Below, in pieces: positions 1-9,278 of a stretch of DNA of 64,000 nt. Each line of letters starts with the position of its first letter. Position 1 is the stretch's first letter. Source of the stretch: Agrobacterium tumefaciens (GTDB lineage: Bacteria; Pseudomonadota; Alphaproteobacteria; Rhizobiales; Rhizobiaceae). The notes under the pieces were generated by a model. It saw only the letters and a list, made by a program, of their open reading frames with translations. It was not told where the DNA came from and ran no database searches. The stretch covers positions 2,829,001 through 2,893,000 of the forward strand of contig CP048469.1 in assembly GCA_025559845.1 (NCBI GenBank), read 5' to 3'. The position numbers were made by a program, and so were the translations under genes.

Positions 1-359
1 TTGTCATAGCGGCGCGTCAGCTTCGGCACCGGCACGGCGATGATCTTCTCATCCTTGCCACCGTCATCTTCCATGATCATCACGCCGATCGGACGAACGT
101 TGATGACGCAGCCCGGAACGAGCGGACGGGTGTTGCAGATAAGAACGTCGATCGGATCGCCATCATCAGACAGGGTGTGCGGCACGAAGCCGTAGTTACC
201 CGGATAAGTCATTGGCGTGTAGAGGAAACGATCAACGATCAGCGCACCGGCGTCCTTGTCCATCTCGTACTTGATCGGCTGACCGCCAACCGGCACTTCC
301 ACAATAACATTCACGTCTTCCGGCGGATTCTTGCCTACGGAGATTGCATCAATACGCAT
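1..359 (-). CDS. ppa: Inorganic pyrophosphatase, family I (partial, runs off left edge)
   Basis: Cytoplasmic soluble pyrophosphatase that hydrolyses PPi to phosphate and so drives biosynthetic reactions. The first 119 codons are visible; the C-terminal part of a protein usually about 175 residues long lies outside the window. The family signature D-G-D-P-I-D is at residues 66-71, preceded by Y-P-G-N-Y-G-F at 52-58 and followed by an acidic E-D-D-G-G-K-D-E-K run at 97-105; in studied homologues these regions supply metal-binding residues. An AGGGAA ribosome-binding site precedes the ATG and supports this start. The 174 bases between it and the upstream acetyltransferase gene should hold its promoter. 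Confidence 0.96.
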   Translation of the reverse strand, partial: MRIDAISVGKNPPEDVNVIVEVPVGGQPIKYEMDKDAGALIVDRFLYTPMTYPGNYGFVPHTLSDDGDPIDVLICNTRPLVPGCVINVRPIGVMIMEDDGGKDEKIIAVPVPKLTRRYD

Positions 360-533
360 TCGCTTCCCTCATTTCGACGGGTTGGGTTCGGTTTTCGATA
401 ATGGGAAAGTCGTGGCATTGCAACATGGCTTTAAAAGGATCAGGCAGAATGCCTCATCCTTCGCTGTCAGCTTATCCACGATTTTTGGAAATGAAACGGA
501 AGAGCAGCAAGCCACCGGCAACATCCGTTTCGC

Positions 534-1040
534 TCAGTTCCAGACGAAACCGATCTTGCGCAACGAGGTGCCGCCGAAATCTTCCATGCCCTCGGCAATG
601 TCACGACCGCCATGCGAACGGAAAAAGCGATTGGCGACATCACTGTCTTCAAGGCACCAGACAACAATCCCCTGGCAACCAAGCGACGTCAGCAGTCTGC
701 GCGCCTCGGTAAACAGCAGCGAACCGAGGCCGATTCCCTGATATTCCGGACGGAGATAAAGTTCGTAGACTTCACCATCATGCGGAAGGCCGCGCGCGCG
801 GCTAAGGCCCAGCGTCGCATAACCGGCGACCACGCCGGCCACCTCGACAACAAGCATCGTGGCTGAGCCACGGGTTGCCTTCTTCCACCACAATTCGCCA
901 CGACGCTCGAGCATCTGCGTCAACGGCTTGTGCGGAATCAACCCGGCATAAGCCTGTTGCCACGACAGACGGTGCGCCTCTGATATGGCGCGCGCATCAT
1001 GCGCTTCGGCACGGCGAACATCTATGGATAACGTTTTCAT
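534..1040 (-). CDS. GNAT family N-acetyltransferase
   Basis: A 168-residue single-domain protein of the Gcn5-related acetyltransferase fold, which moves an acetyl group from acetyl-CoA to an amine. The acetyl-CoA loop is visible as E-Y-Q-G-I-G-L-G-S-L-L at about residues 98-108, following the beta-4 strand V-Y-E-L-Y-L-R-P typical of the family. The N-terminus (R-R-A-E-A-H-D-A, then I-S-E-A-H-R-L-S-W) resembles RimI-like members, but nothing fixes the substrate. No strong Shine-Dalgarno precedes the ATG. It lies alone between typA and ppa, all on the minus strand, separated from typA by a clear terminator, so it is probably transcribed separately. Confidence 0.9.
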   Translation of the reverse strand: MKTLSIDVRRAEAHDARAISEAHRLSWQQAYAGLIPHKPLTQMLERRGELWWKKATRGSATMLVVEVAGVVAGYATLGLSRARGLPHDGEVYELYLRPEYQGIGLGSLLFTEARRLLTSLGCQGIVVWCLEDSDVANRFFRSHGGRDIAEGMEDFGGTSLRKIGFVWN

Positions 1041-1190
1041 AACGCGATTCTGGCCCCGACCGCGGAAACTTGCCAGCCATAAAGGTTAACGGCACCAAGC
1101 TTACCCACAGCCTATTCATGTGGACGACCAGAAAAAATTAACGCATCCTTAACCTTTAATACAAGCCGCTTTCGACTCATCCCCAAATAA

Positions 1191-1217
1191 AAAACCCGGC
1201 ACGAAGGCCGGGTTTTT
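1191..1217 (-). terminator. Intrinsic terminator of typA
   Basis: Ten-base arms AAAACCCGGC (1191-1200) and GCCGGGTTTT (1207-1216) flank a six-base loop. On the minus strand the stem is followed by a run of T residues, 23 bases past the typA stop. The A run on the other side means it could also work on the plus strand, but no plus-strand gene ends here. Confidence 0.88.
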
Positions 1218-1239
1218 CAGGATCACTCGCGATCGGCGA

Positions 1240-3060
1240 TTAGACGGCAAGCTTTGCCTTCTCGAAACGCTTACGGTCGTTAGCATCGAGGAACATCTTG
1301 CGCAGACGGATCGACTTCGGCGTCACTTCCATCAGTTCGTCGTCCTGAATCCAGGAGAGGGCGCGGTCGAGCGTCATGCGGATCGGCGGCGTCAGCTTAA
1401 CGGCTTCATCCTTGCCAGCGGCACGAATGTTGGTGAGCTGCTTGCCCTTCAGCACGTTGACTTCGAGATCGTTGTCGCGCGTGTGAATGCCGATAATCAT
1501 GCCGGCATAGACCTTTTCACCTGGCTCGATGATCATCGGACCACGATCTTCCAGGTTGAACATGGCGTAGGCAACAGCTTCGCCGGAACCGTTGGACAGC
1601 AGAACGCCGTTGACACGGCCAGCAATCGCACCCTTGAAGGGCTGGTAGTCGTGGAACAGGCGGTTCATGATCGCCGTGCCACGCGTGTCGGTCAAGAGTT
1701 CGGACTGGTAACCGATCAGACCACGCGTCGGGGCGAGGAACTTCAGACGAACGCGGTTGCCACCGGACGGACGAAGCTCGGTCATTTCAGCCTTGCGCTC
1801 GGACATTTTCTGAACGACGACACCGGAATGCTCTTCATCGACGTCGATAACGACTTCTTCGATCGGCTCGATGGTCTGACCATTTTCGTCCTTGTGCATA
1901 ACGACGCGCGGACGCGAAACGGCAAGCTCGAAGCCTTCACGACGCATGGTTTCGATCAGAACGGCAAGCTGCAATTCGCCGCGACCCGAAACGAAGAACG
2001 AATCCTTGCCTTCGGCTTCTTCGATCTTCAGCGCAACGTTGCCTTCGGCTTCCTTGAACAGACGATCGCGGATAACGCGCGACGTTACCTTGTCGCCTTC
2101 CGTACCAGCCAGCGGCGAGTCGTTGACGATGAAGGACATGGTGACCGTTGGCGGGTCAATCGGCTGCGCCTTCATTGCTTCGTTGACCGAAGGATCACAG
2201 AACGTATCGGCAACCGTACCCTTGGAAAGGCCGGCAATAGCAACGATATCGCCCGCATGAGCTTCGTCGATGGCGGTGCGTTCGATACCGCGGAATGCGA
2301 GGATCTTCGAAATACGGCCAGTTTCAACGGTCTTGCCGTCCTGACCGAGAACCTTCACGGCCTGGTTCGGCTTGATCGAGCCCGAAGCGATACGGCCGGT
2401 GATGATACGGCCGAGGAAGGGGTTGGCTTCAAGGATCGTACCGATCAGACGGAACGGACCTTCTTCAACGGTTGGCTCAGGAACGTGCTTCAGAACCAGG
2501 TCGAGCAACGGAGCAAGGCCTTCATCCTTCGGGCCTTCCGGGTTGACGTTCATCCAGCCGTCGCGGCCCGAACCGTAGAGGATCGGGAAGTCGAGCTGTT
2601 CGTCGGTGGCATCCAGATTGGCGAAAAGGTCGAAAACTTCGTTGATGACTTCTTCATGGCGGCCATCCGGGCGGTCGATCTTGTTGATCGCAACGATCGG
2701 CTTGAGACCAACCTTGAGAGCCTTGGACACCACGAACTTCGTCTGCGGCATCGGGCCTTCAGACGAATCGACCAGAACGATTGCACCGTCCACCATCGAG
2801 AGAATACGCTCAACTTCACCACCGAAGTCGGCGTGGCCGGGGGTGTCGACGATGTTGATACGAACACCTTTCCACTCAACCGAAGTCGCCTTGGCGAGAA
2901 TGGTAATACCGCGTTCTTTTTCGAGGTCGTTCGAGTCCATCACGCGCTCTGCAACGCGCTGGTTGTCGCGGAAGGAGCCGGACTGCTTCAGAAGCTCGTC
3001 AACGAGCGTCGTTTTTCCATGGTCAACGTGCGCGATAATCGCGATGTTGCGAAGGGCCAT
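1240..3060 (-). CDS. typA: Translational GTPase TypA/BipA
   Basis: Ribosome-associated GTPase of the EF-G/LepA superfamily, linked in other bacteria to ribosome assembly, cold growth and stress adaptation. At 606 residues it has the usual length. The G1 motif A-H-V-D-H-G-K-T is at residues 10-17, switch II D-T-P-G-H at 72-76 and N-K-I-D at 126-129. The EF-Tu-like second domain, the EF-G-like domains and the BipA-specific C-terminus follow, ending in the K-x-I-R-L-R-K-x-x-L segment seen in BipA proteins. The ATG gives the canonical N-terminus. It is a single gene with its own terminator and a 148-base upstream gap. Confidence 0.98.
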   Translation of the reverse strand: MALRNIAIIAHVDHGKTTLVDELLKQSGSFRDNQRVAERVMDSNDLEKERGITILAKATSVEWKGVRINIVDTPGHADFGGEVERILSMVDGAIVLVDSSEGPMPQTKFVVSKALKVGLKPIVAINKIDRPDGRHEEVINEVFDLFANLDATDEQLDFPILYGSGRDGWMNVNPEGPKDEGLAPLLDLVLKHVPEPTVEEGPFRLIGTILEANPFLGRIITGRIASGSIKPNQAVKVLGQDGKTVETGRISKILAFRGIERTAIDEAHAGDIVAIAGLSKGTVADTFCDPSVNEAMKAQPIDPPTVTMSFIVNDSPLAGTEGDKVTSRVIRDRLFKEAEGNVALKIEEAEGKDSFFVSGRGELQLAVLIETMRREGFELAVSRPRVVMHKDENGQTIEPIEEVVIDVDEEHSGVVVQKMSERKAEMTELRPSGGNRVRLKFLAPTRGLIGYQSELLTDTRGTAIMNRLFHDYQPFKGAIAGRVNGVLLSNGSGEAVAYAMFNLEDRGPMIIEPGEKVYAGMIIGIHTRDNDLEVNVLKGKQLTNIRAAGKDEAVKLTPPIRMTLDRALSWIQDDELMEVTPKSIRLRKMFLDANDRKRFEKAKLAV

Positions 3061-3151
3061 ATGATAAATCTCTGAGGTTGGGGCGCTAATCGTATGGGGT
3101 GCGCCAATTTAGTTTGGCGCGCTCATAACCTTTTTTTTGTAAATGCGAAAG

Positions 3152-3173
3152 GGGGGCTTTGTCATAAGCCCCC
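3152..3173 (-). terminator. Probable intrinsic terminator of the M3 peptidase gene
   Basis: Eight-base arms GGGGGCTT (3152-3159) and AAGCCCCC (3166-3173) enclose a six-base loop, 35 bases past the minus-strand peptidase stop. The T tract is interrupted: TTTCGC follows directly and a run of eight T residues (minus strand) lies about 12 bases further on. Confidence 0.7.
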
Positions 3174-3208
3174 TGCGCCTAGGTTCTAGCTGAGAAATGT
3201 GACGGTCT

Positions 3209-5269
3209 TTATGCAAGCCCGCGTTTGGCGAGCATCGCATCCGGACTGGGCATCTTGCCGCGGAAAGCGAGATAGGCTTCCTCAGGGTCAATCGACCCGC
3301 CCACGGAATAGATATTGTCCTTCAGCTTGCGCGCCATTTCCGCGTTGAAGGCATCGCCGGTTTCCTCGAAAGCGGCAAAGGCGTCAGCATCCAGCACCTC
3401 CGACCACATGTAGGAGTAATAACCGGCGGAATAGCCATCACCCGAAAATACATGCTGGAAATGCGGGGTTGCATGCCGCATTACAATCGATTTCGGCATT
3501 TTCAGCTCGTCCAGCACCTCGCCCTGCACCGCCATAGGATCAGCCACCGCATCGCGCGTGTGGAAGGACATGTCGACGATTGCCGAAGAGGTAAACTCGA
3601 CCGTGTTGAAACCGGCATTGAATGTCTGCGCGGCCAGCACCTTGTCGAGCAACGCCTTGGGCATGGGCTCGCCAGTCTGGTAGTGAAGCGCGTATGTCTC
3701 CAGAATTTCCGGAACGGTCAGCCAGTGTTCGTAGAGCTGCGACGGCAATTCCACGAAATCGCGGGATACGCCCGTCCCCGAAACAGAAGGATACGTGACA
3801 TCAGACAACATGCCATGCAGGGCATGACCGAATTCATGAAACAGCGTCCGCGCGTCATCGAGCGAAAGCAGCGCCGGTTTGCCTTCGGCGGGTTTTGCGA
3901 AATTGCAGACATTGTAGATGATCGGCAACTCACCGACAGCGCCGTTCTTGAGCGGCAGCTTGTGCTGCGATTGGAACGAACTCATCCATGCGCCGGAGCG
4001 CTTGGATGGGCGGGCGAAATAATCGCCGAGGAACATTGCCTTCAGTTCGCCGCTGCCATTGCGGATTTCAAAAACCCGCACATCGGGATGATAGGCCGCG
4101 ACACCTTTCGTTTCGACCGCGCGGATGCCGAAAAGCCGGTTGGCAACATCGAAGCAGGCGTCGATGATTTTTTCCAACTGCAGATAAGGCTTGAGCTCAG
4201 CCTCCGAGAAGCTGAACTTCTGAGCGCGGAGCTTTTCCGCATAATGACGCCAGTCCCATGGCATCACGTCGTGGTTTTTGCCTTCCTTCGCTATGATTGC
4301 CGAAAGTTCAGCCTCTTCTTCACCAGCGCGGGCAACGGCCTTTTCCCAGACCTGACCAAGCAATCCATTCACCGCATCGGGCGTTTTCGCCATGGTGTCG
4401 TCCAGCTTGTAGGCGGCAAAAGTCGCATATCCCAGAAGCTTCGCCTTTTCTTCGCGCAGCTCCAATGTCCGCTTCACCGTTGCACGGTTGTCAGTTTCGC
4501 CACCGTTTTCACCGCGTGCCACCCAAGCATTGAATGCCTGCTCGCGCAGATCACGACGCTCGGAGAAGGTCAGGAACGGCTCGATGATCGAGCGCGACAG
4601 CGTCACAGCAAATTTTCCATCCTCACCATGCTCGCGCGCGGCTCCTGCCATCGCATCGCGCAGGAATGCAGGAATTCCGGCAAGTTCCTCTTCGGAGGAC
4701 AGCAGAAGCTTCCAGTTCTTTTCATCCGCCAGGACATTTTGTCCGAATCTGGCGCCGAGCCCGGCCAGTTCCTCATTGATCGACGCAAGCCGTTCCTGGC
4801 TCTCCTTCGGCAGCTTCGCGCCGGAGCGGACAAAGCCCTTCCAATGGCGCTTCAGAACACGCTTTTCCTCGCCTGTAAGACCGAGATCATCACGCTTTTC
4901 CCAAAGGGCATCAATACGTTTGAACAACGCCTCGTTCATGCCGATCCTGGAATAATGGCGCGACATTTTCGGTGCGATCTCCCTCTCCAGTCCTTGAATG
5001 ACCGGATTGGTGTGTGCACCTGCCTTGTTCCAGAAGAGTGCCGAGACCCGTGAGAGATCGTCTCCGGCGATTTCGAGTGCAGTGACAGTATTCACGAATG
5101 TCGCCGGTTCGGAATTATCGGCAATCGCATCGATTTCCTTGTCGTGCACAAGAAGTGCCGCATCGAAGGCTTCGGCGAAATCCTCGTCCCTGACAGCTTC
5201 AAACCTTGGCAGCCCATTCGGGCCATTCCAGTCTACGAGTGCGGGATGGGGAGCGGCTGCGGATGCCAT
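3209..5269 (-). CDS. M3 family zinc metallopeptidase (oligopeptidase A / Dcp type)
   Basis: Soluble zinc peptidase of family M3 (thimet oligopeptidase clan) that degrades short peptides in the cytoplasm. The protein is 686 residues, the usual size for OpdA/Dcp. The zinc motif H-E-F-G-H is at residues 478-482, and the third ligand is expected in R-D-F-V-E-L-P at E507, the spacing typical of the family. The frame stays open upstream to 5425, but the ATG at 5269 is preceded by an AGGA ribosome-binding site and begins with the expected sequence, so the shorter start is used. Dcp (dipeptidyl carboxypeptidase) and OpdA cannot be told apart with certainty here, so no symbol is given. Confidence 0.95.
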   Translation of the reverse strand: MASAAAPHPALVDWNGPNGLPRFEAVRDEDFAEAFDAALLVHDKEIDAIADNSEPATFVNTVTALEIAGDDLSRVSALFWNKAGAHTNPVIQGLEREIAPKMSRHYSRIGMNEALFKRIDALWEKRDDLGLTGEEKRVLKRHWKGFVRSGAKLPKESQERLASINEELAGLGARFGQNVLADEKNWKLLLSSEEELAGIPAFLRDAMAGAAREHGEDGKFAVTLSRSIIEPFLTFSERRDLREQAFNAWVARGENGGETDNRATVKRTLELREEKAKLLGYATFAAYKLDDTMAKTPDAVNGLLGQVWEKAVARAGEEEAELSAIIAKEGKNHDVMPWDWRHYAEKLRAQKFSFSEAELKPYLQLEKIIDACFDVANRLFGIRAVETKGVAAYHPDVRVFEIRNGSGELKAMFLGDYFARPSKRSGAWMSSFQSQHKLPLKNGAVGELPIIYNVCNFAKPAEGKPALLSLDDARTLFHEFGHALHGMLSDVTYPSVSGTGVSRDFVELPSQLYEHWLTVPEILETYALHYQTGEPMPKALLDKVLAAQTFNAGFNTVEFTSSAIVDMSFHTRDAVADPMAVQGEVLDELKMPKSIVMRHATPHFQHVFSGDGYSAGYYSYMWSEVLDADAFAAFEETGDAFNAEMARKLKDNIYSVGGSIDPEEAYLAFRGKMPSPDAMLAKRGLA

Positions 5270-5356
5270 TTCGTATTCCTCATGCGATTGCTGCTTTGCA
5301 TCATATGGGCATGCCTTCCCCACCAATTCAATACGCGGGATTTGATGTGGAGGACG

Positions 5357-5866
5357 ATGACCCGACAGGTGCCGAATATTGACCATGTCAGCGATGACAT
5401 GGTTACATTTCCATCCATATCCCATGATGGAGATATGTATTATGGAGATTTATTCCTTAAGGTCTGCCAGCAGTTTTTCTTCAAAGAAGATTCCAGAAAC
5501 ACCAAAGCCGTGGCCACCCCTGATTTTGAACAGACCACGCACAACGAAACGACCGCAACCTTTGAAGATGCCGTAAAGCGCATCGATTTTACCAGCCTGA
5601 GCCCGCGGGAACTGCGGGAATTTGCCCGAGGTTACTACGACACCGGCAAGATCGGCCATGACACATGGGTCGAGCTCTCTTCCGACTTGCCAATGCAAAC
5701 GCTGAACGCCAATGGCGAAGTTGTCGATATCAGCAATGTCACAGATGATACTCAGTTCGATTTTGTCGGCTACTTCTCGGACCGCCTTGAAATAGCGCGA
5801 TCGATCGGCACCGTCGAAGAAATGGACAAGATAGAAAACGTCTTGTCCTTTTTCGCGTCGGCTTGA
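5357..5866 (+). CDS. Conserved hypothetical protein
   Basis: An acidic 169-residue protein that I do not recognise. It has no signal peptide, membrane segment or familiar motif. The middle carries a well-ordered stretch (L-S-P-R-E-L-R-E-F-A-R-G-Y-Y-D-T-G-K-I-G at about 95-114) that looks like helical packing, and the C-terminus is rich in D and E with a final hydrophobic helix. The ATG at 5357 has a GGAGG only three bases upstream, which is close; ATG codons at 5399 and 5435 are alternatives. It is divergent from the M3 peptidase gene, whose start lies 87 bases away. Reality is supported by protein-like composition and its lone position; function unknown. Confidence 0.7.
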   Translation: MTRQVPNIDHVSDDMVTFPSISHDGDMYYGDLFLKVCQQFFFKEDSRNTKAVATPDFEQTTHNETTATFEDAVKRIDFTSLSPRELREFARGYYDTGKIGHDTWVELSSDLPMQTLNANGEVVDISNVTDDTQFDFVGYFSDRLEIARSIGTVEEMDKIENVLSFFASA

Positions 5867-5973
5867 AGTGTTGCGGTAAAGGAATATCGCCCGGTATCTT
5901 GACCAGGTCGGGAAATACTTTGTCCATTTACGACAAAATCTGTCATATGCCATTGATTGTCGCCGGGATTTTA

Positions 5974-5988
5974 GTAAGGCTGACTTAC
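5974..5988. promoter_or_regulatory. Palindrome at the marR promoter (candidate operator)
   Basis: Inverted half-sites GTAAG (5974-5978) and CTTAC (5984-5988) flank a five-base centre, ending 13 bases before the marR ATG. MarR proteins are dimers that commonly repress their own operon by binding such short palindromes overlapping the promoter or start. This is one site only and assignment to this regulator is inferred from position. Confidence 0.45.
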
Positions 5989-6001
5989 GAAAAGGCGGAT
6001 C

Positions 6002-6463
6002 ATGGGCACGAAACTCGAAAAAGATTCATTGGCTTTTCTGCTCAACAGCAGCGCACGCATGTTGAATACAGCTTTTGAGCGCCGCATCGCCGATGCTGGT
6101 CTTGGACTGACACCTGGCGAAGCGAGGGCGTTGCTGACGGTTGCCATCATCGACGGCAGCAAGCAATCCGACATCGCCGCACGTCTTGGTATCGAGCCTA
6201 TGACGATATGTGCCTATATCGACAAACTTCAGTCTCTCGATCTCGTCGAGCGCCAGCAGGCCCCCAATGATCGCCGGTCAAAGCGCATCGTGCTGACGGA
6301 AAATGCAGACGAGATGCTGAAAGCGGTGAGGCAGGAAATCGACCAACTTCTGCGTCAGGCCACGCAGGGTTTGAGCGAAGCCGATATCGCTACCTTCCGC
6401 AATTGCCTTCAGGCCCTTCGGGAAAATCTTCAACCGGAACAGCCGTCCCAGAGCGGTCAGTGA
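6002..6463 (+). CDS. MarR family transcriptional regulator
   Basis: A 153-residue winged helix-turn-helix regulator. The dimerisation helix is in the first 35 residues; the DNA-recognition part is the Q-S-D-I-A-A-R-L-G-I-E-P-M-T-I-C segment at about 55-70, and the wing follows as R-Q-Q-A-P-N-D-R-R-S-K, matching the D-x-R motif of MarR proteins. The next gene, an MFS drug exporter, starts three bases after its stop, so the two form an operon; MarR proteins next to pumps usually repress them and are released by the pump substrate or a related ligand. A short palindrome lies just upstream. Confidence 0.93.
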   Translation: MGTKLEKDSLAFLLNSSARMLNTAFERRIADAGLGLTPGEARALLTVAIIDGSKQSDIAARLGIEPMTICAYIDKLQSLDLVERQQAPNDRRSKRIVLTENADEMLKAVRQEIDQLLRQATQGLSEADIATFRNCLQALRENLQPEQPSQSGQ

Positions 6464-6466
6464 GAC

Positions 6467-7663
6467 ATGTCATCAAAAACCATCATGTCCAGGCGGCGCA
6501 CGGCCATGCTCGGCGCGCTCCTGACCGCACTCGGCCCGATCTCCATGGCGATCTATACGCCGGCCATGCCGGAACTGGTGCATGGCTTTGCCACGACGGA
6601 CTCCGCTGTGAAGATGAGCCTCTCGCTTTATTTCGCGGGATTTGCCTTGGCACAACTGATTGCCGGTCCCACCTCTGATGCGTTCGGACGGCGCACGGCA
6701 AGCCTGATTTTTCTGTCGATCTTTCTGCTCGGTAGTGTACTCGCCATTCTTGCCCCGACGATCGAGTTTTTGCTGCTGGCGCGTCTGGTACAGGGGATTG
6801 GCGCCTCCGTCGGCATGACCGTTGCCCGTGCCTTTGTGCGTGACCAGTTTACGGGCGCCGAAGCCTCCAGCATCATGAACCTCATCGGCATCATGCTTGC
6901 CATTGGCCCCGCAATGGGCCCGACGATCGGCGGCCTGTCGCTCACCGCTTTCGGCTGGCAATCAATTTTCTATCTGCTGGCCGGCCTTGGTGTCATCGCC
7001 ATTCTATCGGTTGTTTTCTACCTCCGGGAGACAACAATTCCGGACAAAAACCGCATACGGCCGACGCGACTTCTTTCCGCCTATCGGGAATTGCTGGGGC
7101 AACCACGCTTTCTGCTGGGCGCACTCGTTCTCGGTGGCTCGATTGGCGCCCTTTATGCGCAAGCGACCATGCTGGCCTTCATCCTCATCAAGGATGTCGG
7201 CCTGTCGCCGACAGCTTTCGGTGTCGGCATGCTGATGCAATCCGGATCCTATTTCTTCGGCTCGATCGCCCTTCGCTACATCGCACCGAAGCTCGGAGAT
7301 CGGCATTCAACCGTTCTCGGCCTCTGTTTTTCAGGCGCGGGCGGGCTTCTCATCATGCTGTCGGTGTTTTTCCTGCCGCCGTCCTTCCTATCCATCATGG
7401 GGCCGGTTGCCGTAGCAACCGTAGGGATCGCGCTGCTCACCCCTTCCATGGTCACCGCAACACTGGCCCCCTTCCCGCACATTGCCGGATCGGCGTCGGC
7501 CATGATGGGCTTCATTCAGATTGGCTCTGGCTTTATCGGTGGAGCAGCCGCCTCGCTGATCAATTCGCCGCTAACGAGCTTCGGTATCATCATTCCCGTC
7601 ATGGAGTTCACTGCCGTCGCGAGTTACATCGCCTTCCGCGTCATCTCCAAAAAGAGCGCATGA
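6467..7663 (+). CDS. MFS multidrug efflux transporter, Bcr/CflA family
   Basis: A 398-residue inner-membrane carrier with about 12 hydrophobic segments, expected to export drugs by proton antiport. Motif A, G-P-T-S-D-A-F-G-R-R, sits between the second and third segments at about residues 65-74, and the antiporter-type motif C region A-I-G-P-A-M-G-P-T-I-G-G at about 144-155 is typical of the 12-segment drug exporters (Bcr/CflA, DHA1). It is co-transcribed with the marR gene upstream. The substrate cannot be read from the sequence. Confidence 0.93.
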   Translation: MSSKTIMSRRRTAMLGALLTALGPISMAIYTPAMPELVHGFATTDSAVKMSLSLYFAGFALAQLIAGPTSDAFGRRTASLIFLSIFLLGSVLAILAPTIEFLLLARLVQGIGASVGMTVARAFVRDQFTGAEASSIMNLIGIMLAIGPAMGPTIGGLSLTAFGWQSIFYLLAGLGVIAILSVVFYLRETTIPDKNRIRPTRLLSAYRELLGQPRFLLGALVLGGSIGALYAQATMLAFILIKDVGLSPTAFGVGMLMQSGSYFFGSIALRYIAPKLGDRHSTVLGLCFSGAGGLLIMLSVFFLPPSFLSIMGPVAVATVGIALLTPSMVTATLAPFPHIAGSASAMMGFIQIGSGFIGGAAASLINSPLTSFGIIIPVMEFTAVASYIAFRVISKKSA

Positions 7664-7691
7664 AAAACCCGCGGACCATAAGATCCGCGGG
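7663..7691 (-). terminator. Intrinsic terminator of argG
   Basis: Arms CCCGCGGA (7668-7675) and TCCGCGGG (7684-7691) with an eight-base loop; on the minus strand the stem is followed by five T residues (7667-7663). It lies between the convergent efflux and argG genes and touches the efflux stop codon. Confidence 0.87.
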
Positions 7692-7720
7692 CTGACGTAA
7701 TCCCAAAATCGTGTCGACGA

Positions 7721-8944
7721 TCAGCCGAGAAGATTGCGCTTTGCCAGCGTGCGAAGGCGCAGCGCGTTCAGCTTGATGAAACCTGCGGCATCCTTCTGAT
7801 CGTAGGCGCCGTGGTCGTCTTCGAAGGTTACCAGAGCGTCGGAATACAGCGACTTTTCGCTTTCACGGCCGGTGACCATGACGTTGCCCTTATAGAGCTT
7901 CAGCGTCACTTCGCCTTCGACATGCTCCTGGCTCTTGTCGATCAGCGCCTGCAGCATCTCACGCTCCGGCGAGAACCAGAAGCCGTAATAGATAAGCTCG
8001 GCATAACGCGGCATCAGCTCGTCCTTGAGGTGAGCAGCACCGCGGTCGAGCGTGATGGATTCAATGGCGCGATGTGCGGCAAGCAGGATGGTGCCGCCGG
8101 GCGTTTCATAAACGCCGCGAGACTTCATGCCGACGAAACGGTTTTCAACGAGGTCGAGGCGGCCGATGCCGTTTTCGCGGCCATAGTTGTTGAGCGTGGC
8201 AAGCAGGGTTGCCGGCGACATTTCAACACCGTTGATGGAGCAGGCATCACCCTTGCGGAAACCGATCTTGATGACGGTGGCTTTGTCGGGAGCTGCTTCC
8301 GGCGAAATAGTGCGCATATGCACGTATTCCGGAGCTTCCACTGCAGGATCTTCCAGAACCTTGCCCTCGGAAGACGAGTGCAGCAGGTTAGCATCCACGG
8401 AGAAAGGCGCCTCACCCTTCTTGTCCTTGGCAACCGGAATCTGATGCTCTTCAGCGAATTTCAGGAGATCAGTACGGCTCTTGAACGACCAGTCGCGCCA
8501 CGGAGCGATGATCTTGATATCCGGGTTGAGCGCATAGGCAGAGAGCTCGAAACGAACCTGGTCGTTGCCCTTGCCGGTCGCGCCATGCGCGATCGCGTCA
8601 GCACCGGTCTTTTTGGCGATGTCGATAAGGTGCTTGGAAATCAGCGGGCGGGCAATCGATGTGCCGAGCAGATAGACACCTTCATAAACGGCATTAGCGC
8701 GGAACATCGGGAAGACGAAGTCGCGCACAAACTCTTCACGGACGTCCTCGATGAAGATTTCCTTGATGCCCAGCATCTCGGCTTTCTTGCGCGCGGGCTC
8801 AAGTTCTTCACCCTGGCCGAGATCAGCCGTAAAGGTCACGACTTCCGCGCCGAGTTCCGTCTGAAGCCATTTCAGGATGATCGAGGTGTCGAGACCGCCG
8901 GAATAGGCAAGAACGACTTTCTTTACGTCTTTCGGGAGTGCCAT
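7721..8944 (-). CDS. argG: Argininosuccinate synthase
   Basis: Cytoplasmic enzyme joining citrulline and aspartate with ATP to give argininosuccinate, the penultimate step of arginine synthesis. At 407 residues it has the normal length. The ATP-binding P-loop A-Y-S-G-G-L-D-T-S is at residues 13-21, and [13 protein letters not shown], the citrulline/aspartate region, follows at about 115-127. The same frame remains open for more than 200 codons upstream, but the family N-terminus M-A-L-P-K-D-V-K-K fixes the start at 8944. No strong Shine-Dalgarno is seen. The gene is divergent from the SDR gene across a 334-base gap; the rest of the arginine pathway is not in this window. Confidence 0.97.
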   Translation of the reverse strand: MALPKDVKKVVLAYSGGLDTSIILKWLQTELGAEVVTFTADLGQGEELEPARKKAEMLGIKEIFIEDVREEFVRDFVFPMFRANAVYEGVYLLGTSIARPLISKHLIDIAKKTGADAIAHGATGKGNDQVRFELSAYALNPDIKIIAPWRDWSFKSRTDLLKFAEEHQIPVAKDKKGEAPFSVDANLLHSSSEGKVLEDPAVEAPEYVHMRTISPEAAPDKATVIKIGFRKGDACSINGVEMSPATLLATLNNYGRENGIGRLDLVENRFVGMKSRGVYETPGGTILLAAHRAIESITLDRGAAHLKDELMPRYAELIYYGFWFSPEREMLQALIDKSQEHVEGEVTLKLYKGNVMVTGRESEKSLYSDALVTFEDDHGAYDQKDAAGFIKLNALRLRTLAKRNLLG

Positions 8945-9278
8945 AGTGATGTCCATCTGCATGATGACGGCATGGGGCATGCCGCCATTTCCTTGGGATT
9001 TCGGCACTTTTACAGTGCAACCCCGAAGGTGTGAAGCGCTTTTCCCAAAAAGACATGCGCCAAAACAAAGAATTGGAGAACCGAAACCCGGGGAACGGTA
9101 CGGCTGGACAGGCCGAAGCTTGAGTGGGGGCTGGAACGAAGGAATTGTCACATGCATTATGTGTTTCGCGCCGTAACATCGACGGACGCGAAACAGAAAG
9201 CGTGAATGAAGCCACTCAGGGCTCAAGAAACGTTGCAAGCCGCTGGAAACAGCAGGAAACGACGGGAAGGAGAAACCG
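8945..9278. other. Divergent argG / SDR intergenic region
   Basis: A 334-base gap that must hold the promoters of argG (leftward) and the SDR gene (rightward). I see no convincing gene in it. A short inverted repeat, CACAT (9149-9153) and ATGTG (9159-9163) around a five-base centre, is the clearest element and could be an operator. A good ribosome-binding site (GGAAGGAG) precedes the SDR start. Confidence 0.5.

Noticed and set aside
1483..3075. 530-codon plus-strand open frame antisense to typA
   Set aside because: typA is complete and conserved on the other strand; long antisense frames are a normal by-product of GC-rich codon use.
3452..5053. 533-codon plus-strand open frame antisense to the M3 peptidase
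   Set aside because: The peptidase frame holds H-E-F-G-H and the family length; the antisense product looks random.
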